Below the pieces are notes generated by a model. That model was not told the DNA's origin and searched no databases. It saw only the letters and a program-made list of their open reading frames with translations. The position numbers and the translations under genes are program-made. A stretch of 64,000 nt of DNA from JBQTIU01 sp052387815 (lineage in GTDB: Bacteria > Pseudomonadota > Alphaproteobacteria > CACIAM-22H2), in NCBI GenBank assembly GCA_052387815.1, contig JBQTIU010000074.1, positions 1 to 64,000 on the forward strand, in the 5' to 3' direction. The stretch's first letter is position 1. Each line of letters starts with the position of its first letter. Below, piece after piece: positions 1-7,076 of this stretch.

Positions 1-254
1 AGGGCAGCGTCTTCCCGACCTACATCTCGATCTCCAAATCGGTCGATGCGCTGTTGATGGTGCTGTTGGGCGGGGTGCAGACGATCAGCGGGCCGATCGT
101 CGGCGCCCTGGTGTTCACCGGGCTCGAACAGCAGTTGGTGCGGTTCACCGACTATTGGCGCGTCGTCCTCGGCCTGGCCATCATCCTCATCGTGCTCGCG
201 TTCCCCGAGGGCATCGCCGGATTCGCGCAGAAGCGCTGGGAGCGGCGCCCATGA
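1..254 (+). CDS. livM: Branched-chain amino acid ABC transporter permease, C-terminal part (LivM)
   Basis: This is the last 83 codons of an inner-membrane permease; the gene begins before the window and the reading frame starts at base 3. The visible part has the LivM-type segment with LLGGVQTISGPIVGA, followed by one hydrophobic helix and a short basic tail. LivM pairs with LivH as the membrane channel of the HAAT family of amino acid importers. The stop overlaps the next ATG (ATGA at 251-254), so it is translationally coupled to livG. The substrate could be a branched-chain amino acid or another amide or urea-like compound; the permease end alone cannot tell. Confidence 0.88.
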   Translation, partial: GSVFPTYISISKSVDALLMVLLGGVQTISGPIVGALVFTGLEQQLVRFTDYWRVVLGLAIILIVLAFPEGIAGFAQKRWERRP

Positions 255-1009
255 CGGCGGGCGTCTTGGAGGTGAACGGCCTCTACAAATCCTTCGGCGG
301 AGTGCGCGCGGTCGTCGATGTGAACTTCGCCGTGGCGGCGGGCGAGCTGTTGGCGATGATCGGCCCCAACGGCGCCGGCAAGAGCACCTGCTTCAACCTG
401 GTCAACGGGCAGTTGCGGCCGGATGCGGGCAGCGTGCGCCTGTCGGGGCGCGAGATCGTCGGCCTGCCGCCCCGGCGCATCTGGGCGCTGGGGGTGGGGC
501 GCACCTTCCAGATCACCGCCACCTTCGCCTCGATGACCGTGCGCGAGAACGTGCAGATGGCGCTGATCTCCCGCCATCGGCGCCTGGCCGCGGTCCTGCC
601 GCGCGCGTCTTCGCTTTATGCCGAGGCGGCCGCGGACCTGCTGGCCCAGGTCGGCATGGCCGATCAGGCGGAGCGCGCCTGCAGCGTCTTGGCCTACGGC
701 GACTTGAAGCGCGTCGAGCTGGCGGTGGCGCTCGCGAATTCGCCGCGCCTCCTGCTCATGGACGAGCCCACATCCGGCATGGGCCCGCGCGAGCGCGTGG
801 CGCTCATGGAGCTTGCCGCCGGTATCGCCCGGGCGCGCGGCGTGGCGGTGCTGTTCACCGAGCACGACATGGACGTGGTCTTCGCGCACGCCGACCGCAT
901 CCTCGTGCTCGACCGCGGCCGCGTCATCGCCAGCGGGCCGCCGGCGGAGGTGCGCGCCGACGCGCAGGTGCGCGAGGTCTATCTCGGCGCGACCGTCGAG
1001 GGGGCGTGA
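251..1009 (+). CDS. livG: Branched-chain amino acid ABC transporter ATP-binding protein LivG
   Basis: This is a 252-residue cytoplasmic ATPase of a HAAT-family importer. Walker A is GPNGAGKST at residues 38-46, the signature region is a variant (LAYGDLKRVELAVAL), Walker B is LLLMDEPTSGM, and the switch His lies in FTEHDMDVVF. The ATG at 251 is chosen because it overlaps the livM stop by four bases and opens directly into the nucleotide-binding domain; frames open further upstream but only over livM. The third base pair of genes (livF) follows with a TGATG overlap, so livM, livG and livF form one operon. The signature YGDLKR departs from the more usual SYGxQR, which is common in this branch. 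Confidence 0.93.
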   Translation: MTAGVLEVNGLYKSFGGVRAVVDVNFAVAAGELLAMIGPNGAGKSTCFNLVNGQLRPDAGSVRLSGREIVGLPPRRIWALGVGRTFQITATFASMTVRENVQMALISRHRRLAAVLPRASSLYAEAAADLLAQVGMADQAERACSVLAYGDLKRVELAVALANSPRLLLMDEPTSGMGPRERVALMELAAGIARARGVAVLFTEHDMDVVFAHADRILVLDRGRVIASGPPAEVRADAQVREVYLGATVEGA

Positions 1010-1710
1010 TGCTCGACGTGCGCGGCCTCGACACCTATTACGGCCTCGCCCACATCCTGGCCGGCGTCGAGCTTTCGGCGGGGCGGGGCGAGGTCGTAGT
1101 GCTGCTCGGCCGCAACGGCGCCGGCAAGACGACGACGCTCAAGACCATCATGGGTCTCATCAAGCCGGCCGCGGGGCGCATCGCGTTCGCGGGCGAGGAC
1201 ATCATCGGCCTTCCCCCCCACCGGATCGCGCAGCGCGGGCTCGGCTACGTGCCGGAGGACCGGCGCATCTTCGCCGAGCTCACGGTCCTCGAAAACCTCG
1301 AGGTCGGCCGCCAGCCGCCGCGCGCGGGGGCCAGCGCCTGGACGCTGGCGCGCCTGTTCGCGATCTTTCCCAACCTTGCCGAGATGAAGACCCGCTTGGG
1401 CGGGCGGATGAGCGGGGGCGAGCAGCAGATGCTGACCATCGCCCGCACCCTGATGGGCAATCCGGTCGCCGTCCTGCTCGACGAGCCCTCCGAGGGCTTG
1501 GCGCCGGTGATCGTCGAGCAACTGGCGCGCGCCATTGCCGAGCTCAGGGCCGGGGGCCTGACCGTGGTGCTCGCCGAGCAGAATCTGCGCTTCGCCGCCC
1601 GCGTCGCCGACCGCGCCTACATCATCGAGAAAGGCCGCATCCGCTACCACGGCACGATGGCGGCCTTGGCCGCCGACGAGGCCGTGCGCTCGCAATATTT
1701 GACGGTCTAA
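1009..1710 (+). CDS. livF: Branched-chain amino acid ABC transporter ATP-binding protein LivF
   Basis: This 233-residue protein is the second ATPase of the HAAT importer. Walker A is GRNGAGKTT near residues 34-42, the signature is MSGGEQQML, Walker B is VLLDEPSEGLAP, and the H-loop region is VLAEQNLRFA, where Gln replaces the usual His as is common in LivF. The ATG at 1009 overlaps the livG stop (TGATG); a GTG one codon earlier is an alternative start. It closes the operon, and a GC-rich hairpin follows about 75 bases downstream. Confidence 0.93.
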   Translation: MLDVRGLDTYYGLAHILAGVELSAGRGEVVVLLGRNGAGKTTTLKTIMGLIKPAAGRIAFAGEDIIGLPPHRIAQRGLGYVPEDRRIFAELTVLENLEVGRQPPRAGASAWTLARLFAIFPNLAEMKTRLGGRMSGGEQQMLTIARTLMGNPVAVLLDEPSEGLAPVIVEQLARAIAELRAGGLTVVLAEQNLRFAARVADRAYIIEKGRIRYHGTMAALAADEAVRSQYLTV

Positions 1711-1783
1711 TACCGATCTCCGAAAATTCTGATTCGTCGGGTCGACCCGCCCCCACCTGGTGAGCGCATTGCGGTCGCCGCCT

Positions 1784-1808
1784 CCCCCGCGCGGCGGTCG
1801 CGCGGGGG
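1784..1808 (+). terminator. GC-rich hairpin downstream of the liv operon
   Basis: A perfect 10-bp stem (CCCCCGCGCG at 1784-1793 with its complement at 1799-1808) encloses a 5-base loop. It sits between livF and the convergent hicA, where a terminator is expected. No T-run follows, so it is not a classical intrinsic terminator, and its activity is inferred only from position. Confidence 0.4.
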
Positions 1809-1851
1809 GGGCATCGGCGCTCAGAACTTCAGGCTTTCCATACGATTTCTT

Positions 1852-2079
1852 TCAGAGGAGCTTGCGAAACTCTTCGATTGCGAGGCCAGCTTGCCTGACA
1901 ATCGAACGTACGACGATTGGGTCAAGGTCCTTACGGTGAAACGGCACAGTCACGTGGGGGGTCGGCCGCTCAGGATGCCGAAACCGGTAGTGGCTGCCCC
2001 TGACCCGTACCTGGACGAACCCCCCGCGTTCGAGCGCCCGCATCACCTGTCTCGCGGTGAGGGCGGGCAGCCGGGTCAT
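1852..2079 (-). CDS. hicA: HicA-family mRNA interferase toxin
   Basis: This is a 75-residue basic protein with the HicA (YcfA-type) double-stranded RNA-binding-like fold. An N-terminal helix (TARQVMRALERGGF) is followed by the core VRGSHYRFRHP, in which His-30 is the expected catalytic residue, and by VTVPFHRKDLDP. The family cleaves mRNA and is neutralised by HicB. Its ATG overlaps the hicB stop by four bases (ATGA on the minus strand), so the antitoxin is translated first. The pair sits next to an IS630 remnant, in keeping with a mobile module. Confidence 0.82.
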   Translation of the reverse strand: MTRLPALTARQVMRALERGGFVQVRVRGSHYRFRHPERPTPHVTVPFHRKDLDPIVVRSIVRQAGLAIEEFRKLL

Positions 2080-2351
2080 GCCGTCTTGACGGCAACCCGC
2101 ACCGCTTCTCGGATAGAAGCTGGGGAGTGTCCCTCGCCGTCAGGGATCGGAAGCCCGGCTTCTTGGAGCCCCTCAAGGTGGACTTCGAGGCACTCGGCTG
2201 CCATGGCCCGAGCCTCCTTGCGGGTCTCCCCTTGGGTGGCGAGGTTTGGAAACGCGGGGAAGGTTACGACGTAGACGCCCGTTTCCGGCGACCACTCGTA
2301 TATCGCGGTGTACGTCCGTGTCTCGGTGCTGACCGGCGCGCGGCGAACCAT
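2076..2351 (-). CDS. hicB: HicB-family antitoxin
   Basis: This is a 91-residue HicB-like antitoxin. The core matches the partial RNase H-like HicB fold: TYTAIYEWSPETGVYVVTFP, then an FPNLATQG turn, then a helix rich in Glu and Ala. No C-terminal ribbon-helix-helix or HTH domain is evident, so this is the short form and may bind DNA poorly by itself. The ATG at 2351 is preferred; a TTG at 2378 would add nine residues. It is the first gene of a two-gene operon with hicA, which is the less common gene order for this system. Confidence 0.8.
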   Translation of the reverse strand: MVRRAPVSTETRTYTAIYEWSPETGVYVVTFPAFPNLATQGETRKEARAMAAECLEVHLEGLQEAGLPIPDGEGHSPASIREAVRVAVKTA

Positions 2352-2376
2352 GGTTGACAATTTATCACGGCTGTCC

Positions 2377-2646
2377 AAAGGGAAGCCACCTCGATCGCGC
2401 TTCCATCTTCACTTCCCCCCAAATTCGGCGTCCTGGATCGACATGGTCGAACGCTTCTTTGCCGAACCCACCAACCAGCGCATCCGGCGCGGCGTCTTCA
2501 AGAGCATCAAAGACCTCGAGAAGGCCATCATGGACCACCTCGACCGCCACAACGCCAACCCTATCCCCTTGGTCTGGACCGCTTGCGCGGGCGCCATCCT
2601 CGAAAAAATCGCCCGCGCGAGACCAGCGTTGGGATCGCTACGCTAG
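2377..2646 (+). pseudogene. IS630-family transposase, C-terminal remnant
   Basis: The open frame encodes about 89 residues matching the last third of IS630/Tc1-mariner DDE transposases. It has FPPNSASWIDMVERFF, which carries the last catalytic acidic residue, then RRGVFKSIKDLEKAI and NPIPLVWT. The first two catalytic acids and the N-terminal HTH are absent, and the 5' side runs directly into the hicB leader region. It therefore cannot encode a working transposase. The stop (TAG at 2644-2646) lies in the left inverted repeat of the small element that follows. Confidence 0.75.
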
Positions 2647-2748
2647 AGCGATTTTCGAATTGATGGAATCGCGGGGGATTCCCAAAGGGCGCGCGCGATG
2701 CCTCGCCAACTCAGGATATGTTCCATCTGATCGCACACCGCTCTAGCG
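2641..2748. repeat. MITE-like element with 10-bp perfect inverted repeats
   Basis: CGCTAGAGCG at 2641-2650 is repeated in inverse as CGCTCTAGCG at 2739-2748, giving a 108-bp unit with no coding capacity of its own. The left end overlaps the stop of the IS630 remnant. The right end contains the TAG stop codon of the enamidase-like gene read on the minus strand. It could be a non-autonomous IS630-type element or the true end of the decayed IS; no clear target duplication was recognised. Confidence 0.5.
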
Positions 2749-3939
2749 CGCCACGAATTCGGGCACGCGCTCGGCCGGCGGGGTGTTGCGCGAGCGCCCC
2801 ACCCGCACGATCCCGTCGATCACCACCATGCCGATGCCCGGCAGGTCGCCCTTGCGCACGCTGTCGAGCAGGTCGCGGCCGCTCGAATGCTGGGCGCGGT
2901 CCATGAACACGAAATCGGCGGCGCGCCCGACCTCGATGAGGCCGCAATCGAGCCCGCGCAGGCGCGCCGTATTCCCGGTGGCGAAGCACAACGCTTGTTC
3001 GGCCGGCGTCTCGCCGACCCCTGACAACAGCGCGATCATCCGCAGGATGCCGAGCGGCTGGACGCCCGAGCCGGCCGGCGAATCGGTGCCGAGGATGACG
3101 CGATGAAGCTGCTTCAGCGCCGTGGCGATGCGCAGCGCATGCAGCCCGGCGAGCTCGTTGCCGTTGTGGACGATCTCGATGGCGCGCGCCGAGCGCTCGC
3201 ACAGGCACCGGACCTGATCGAGCCCAAGGGCGGTGTGGCCGCCGTTGATGTGGCCGATGATGTCGGCATCGGCCTCGAGGACCACGTCCTGGTCGATGTA
3301 GCCCGACCCCGGGACCGAGGGCCCGCCGGTATGGATGGTCGACTGCAGGCCGTGCTGGCGGGCCCAGGCGACCATCTGCCGGGCCTCGGGACCGCCCTTG
3401 ACCGAGCCGAGCCCGATCTCGCCCAACAGCTTGACCCCGGCCTTGGCGAGGTCGGCGAAGTCGCTCTCGATCATGCCCTTCTCGACCACCGGCGCGCCGG
3501 CCAGCACCTTGATGCCGCCGGGGCGGAAGGCCTCGTAGGCGCGCTGGGCGGTGATGGCGAGCGCCTTCAGGCCGACGATGTCGCGCGGCCGGCCGGGCAG
3601 ATGGACCTCGCCCGCCGAGACCAGCGTGGTGACGCCGCCGTTGAGGAACGAGTCGAGCCAGCCGAGCTGGTTCTGGCGCGGCGTCCAGTCGCCGAACACG
3701 GGATGGACGTGGCTGTCGATGAGACCGGGGGCGAGCGCCGTGCCCTTGGCATCGATCGCCGTAGTGGCGGCGTCTTGGTCGACATCCTTGGCCCGGCCGA
3801 ACGCGGCGATGCGGCCGTCCTTGGCGATCAGCGTGTCGGCGTCGAGGATCGGGCGAGCGAGGTCGCCCGACAGCATGAGCCCGACGTTCGTGACCACCAG
3901 CTTGCCGCCCGGGCCCTGGGCGCCGCCCGTTTCCGCCAT
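2743..3939 (-). CDS. Enamidase-type amidohydrolase (cyclic amide ring opening)
   Basis: This is a 398-residue member of the amidohydrolase superfamily that aligns from end to end with the enamidase (Ena) of nicotinate fermentation, which hydrolyses 6-oxo-1,4,5,6-tetrahydronicotinate. Candidate metal ligands are His-77 and His-79 (DSHVHP), Glu-174 (GEIGLG), His-203 (TIHTGG), His-230 (HINGG) and Asp-286 (GTDSPAG), the same set and order as the binuclear centre of Ena. The C-terminal GRSRNTPPAERV also matches that family. The ATG at 3939 is chosen because upstream sequence is the dispersed repeat. No other nicotinate-fermentation genes are nearby, so the real substrate may be another cyclic amide. 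The family call is strong and the substrate is inferred. Confidence 0.82.
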   Translation of the reverse strand: MAETGGAQGPGGKLVVTNVGLMLSGDLARPILDADTLIAKDGRIAAFGRAKDVDQDAATTAIDAKGTALAPGLIDSHVHPVFGDWTPRQNQLGWLDSFLNGGVTTLVSAGEVHLPGRPRDIVGLKALAITAQRAYEAFRPGGIKVLAGAPVVEKGMIESDFADLAKAGVKLLGEIGLGSVKGGPEARQMVAWARQHGLQSTIHTGGPSVPGSGYIDQDVVLEADADIIGHINGGHTALGLDQVRCLCERSARAIEIVHNGNELAGLHALRIATALKQLHRVILGTDSPAGSGVQPLGILRMIALLSGVGETPAEQALCFATGNTARLRGLDCGLIEVGRAADFVFMDRAQHSSGRDLLDSVRKGDLPGIGMVVIDGIVRVGRSRNTPPAERVPEFVAR

Positions 3940-3964
3940 GAGGAATCCCCTTCGCCGCCGGGGC

Positions 3965-4049
3965 GTAGGGGCGAGGCCGCGAGGCAGCGCCTCGCGCCTC
4001 GCCGGTCTTGAGACCCGCCCACGGGGGCCGGTTTCAAACCGGCCCCTAC
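3965..4049. repeat. Modular palindromic repeat, copy 1
   Basis: This intergenic element starts with GTAGGGG and ends with CCCCTAC. It contains the GCGAGGC...GCCTCGC stem-loop module and the module GGCCGGTTTCAAACCGGCC. It lies between the enamidase-like gene and usg. See the finding on this family for the other copies. Confidence 0.75.
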
Positions 4050-4103
4050 GAGCCGCCGGGGCGGAGCTTCCGTCAAAGCCGCCCCGCAATCAAGGGCCGG
4101 GGC

Positions 4104-4367
4104 TCAATGCAGGGAAAGGACCGCCTGGGGGAAGCGGACGCGGGCCGGCTCGATGAGCTGGCAATGGGCGACGCGGACCGTATGCAGGCGGCCGTCGAGG
4201 TTGCGCTCCCAGAAATCCAGGAATTTTTTCAGGACCGGGAAGTCGGGGGCGAGATCGAGGTCCTGCCAGACATAGGTCTGCAACAGGCCCGGGTGGTCCG
4301 GCATGCGGTAGATGATTTCGGCCGTGGTCAGCCGATAGTTCCATAATTGGCGCCACAGGTCGGCCAT
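4104..4367 (-). CDS. usg: Usg-family protein
   Basis: This 87-residue protein matches the small alphaproteobacterial Usg family, named for the gene upstream of trp genes in Caulobacter. The diagnostic run is LTTAEIIYRMPDHP followed by TYVWQDLDLAPDFP and FLDFWERNLDG. The function is unknown. No trp genes are adjacent here. The start at 4367 is the first ATG with a plausible family N-terminus. It is transcribed away from groES, and an AT-rich stretch (4435-4460) lies upstream. Confidence 0.82.
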   Translation of the reverse strand: MADLWRQLWNYRLTTAEIIYRMPDHPGLLQTYVWQDLDLAPDFPVLKKFLDFWERNLDGRLHTVRVAHCQLIEPARVRFPQAVLSLH

Positions 4368-4507
4368 CTCGTAGACCTCGGTTGAGCCCCCAATGCCGGT
4401 CCGAATCGAAGCTTTGGAACGATCGCATGCATACGTTAAAAATTCAATAAAAACAATATGTTAGCAGCATGCTCCCGGGACTGCTGCCAGGCCCTGAAGA
4501 CTCCTGC

Positions 4508-4536
4508 TTGACAGGCCGGCTGCCACTCCCTATTTT
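4508..4536 (+). promoter_or_regulatory. Predicted sigma70 promoter of groES-groEL
   Basis: TTGACA at 4508-4513 and TATTTT at 4531-4536 are separated by 17 bases. The expected transcription start falls inside the CIRCE element just downstream, the usual geometry for HrcA repression. Confidence 0.75.
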
Positions 4537-4537
4537 A

Positions 4538-4564
4538 GCAGCACTCTTACTGGGCGAGTGCCAA
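4538..4564 (+). promoter_or_regulatory. CIRCE operator (HrcA binding site)
   Basis: The inverted arms GCAGCACTC (4538-4546) and GAGTGCCAA (4556-4564) are separated by nine bases. They match the consensus TTAGCACTC-N9-GAGTGCTAA at 7 of 9 and 8 of 9 positions. The site lies between the promoter and the groES start and predicts heat-inducible derepression by HrcA. Confidence 0.85.
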
Positions 4565-4603
4565 AAGGCCGCCCGCAACATTTTCGCAAATGGAGGAAAT
4601 CTC

Positions 4604-4921
4604 ATGAAATTCAGGCCGTTACATGATCGCGTCGCGGTCCGCCGGGTGGACGAGGAAACCAAGTCGGCGGGCGGGATCATCATTCCCGACACCGCCAAGG
4701 AAAAGCCGATGCAAGGCGAGGTCATCGCCGTCGGCCCCGGGGCCCTCAATGACAAGGGCGTCCTCATCCCGATGAGCGTCAAGGTCCGCGACCGGATCCT
4801 ATTCGGCAAGTGGTCGGGCACCGAGGTCAAGATCGACGGCGAGGAGATCCTGATCATGAAGGAATCCGACATCATGGGCGTGCTCGAGGGCGCCGCGGCG
4901 GCATCCAAGAAGGCCGCCTGA
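4604..4921 (+). CDS. groES: Co-chaperonin GroES
   Basis: This 105-residue GroES forms the heptameric lid of the GroEL folding chamber in the cytoplasm. It starts MKFRPLHDRVAVRRVD, has the mobile-loop region EETKSAGGIIIPDTA at residues 19-33, and ends with an Ala/Lys-rich tail. The ATG at 4604 follows a strong GGAGG ribosome site at 4592-4596. It is the first gene of the operon, with groEL 36 bases downstream, and is controlled by the CIRCE element. Confidence 0.97.
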   Translation: MKFRPLHDRVAVRRVDEETKSAGGIIIPDTAKEKPMQGEVIAVGPGALNDKGVLIPMSVKVRDRILFGKWSGTEVKIDGEEILIMKESDIMGVLEGAAAASKKAA

Positions 4922-4957
4922 CCCTGCAATACCCAAACAGAAAAGGAATCTAGAGAC

Positions 4958-6616
<1,659 letters not shown>

Positions 6617-6640
6617 GGTCGGCTGCGATCCAACGCACCC

Positions 6641-6777
6641 TGGGGGCGGGTCGTGAGACCCGCCCCTACGAAATGCCACCGCCATTGCCGTGATAGGGGC
6701 GGGTTTACAACCCGCCCACGCGGGCGGGTCGTGAGAGCGGCGCGGCGCGAGGCGCTGCCTCGCGGCCTCGCCCCTAC
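6641..6777. repeat. Modular palindromic repeats, copy 2 (two units)
   Basis: There are two abutting units. The first (about 6641-6667) ends CCCCTAC and holds a GGGTCGTGAGACCC core. The second (about 6694-6777) carries GCGGGTTTACAACCCGC, a GGGTCGTGAGA half and the GCGAGGC...GCCTCGC stem-loop, and ends CCCCTAC. The right end runs into the 5' edge of the AEC transporter remnant. Confidence 0.7.
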
Positions 6778-6815
6778 GAAGGCTTGCGCGCCTGCGCGCC
6801 ATCGTCGACGTCGTC

Positions 6816-7076
6816 TTGCCGGTCTTCGGCCTGATCCTTGCCGGGTCTTTGGCCGGTCGTTTCGCCATCCTCGGCGCTGAGGGCTCCGAGGCGCTCAACC
6901 GCTTCGTCTATTTCTTCGCGCTTCCCGCGCTCCTGTTTCTCGGCATGGCGCGGGTGCCGGTGGGCCAATACGGCCTCTATGTCGAACGCGCCTCGACCAT
7001 CATCCTCGGCTCGACCGTGCTTTCGGTGGTCACGCTGTCGGCGGTGGTGGCGACGCTCGAGCCGGTCCATCCCTAG
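6816..7076 (+). pseudogene. AEC-family transporter with a large internal deletion
   Basis: The frame encodes about 86 residues that join two ends of an auxin-efflux-carrier (AEC) permease. The N-terminal helix and the LNRFVYFFALPALLFLG segment fuse near residue 48 to the last helix (YVERASTIILGSTVLSVVTL). About 200 or more residues of a normal 300-residue protein are missing without a frameshift. The family frame extends upstream of the TTG at 6816 (IVDVV) into the repeat element, and no good start codon is present. The 3' end overlaps the convergent helicase gene by 47 bases. It cannot be a working carrier. Confidence 0.65.
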
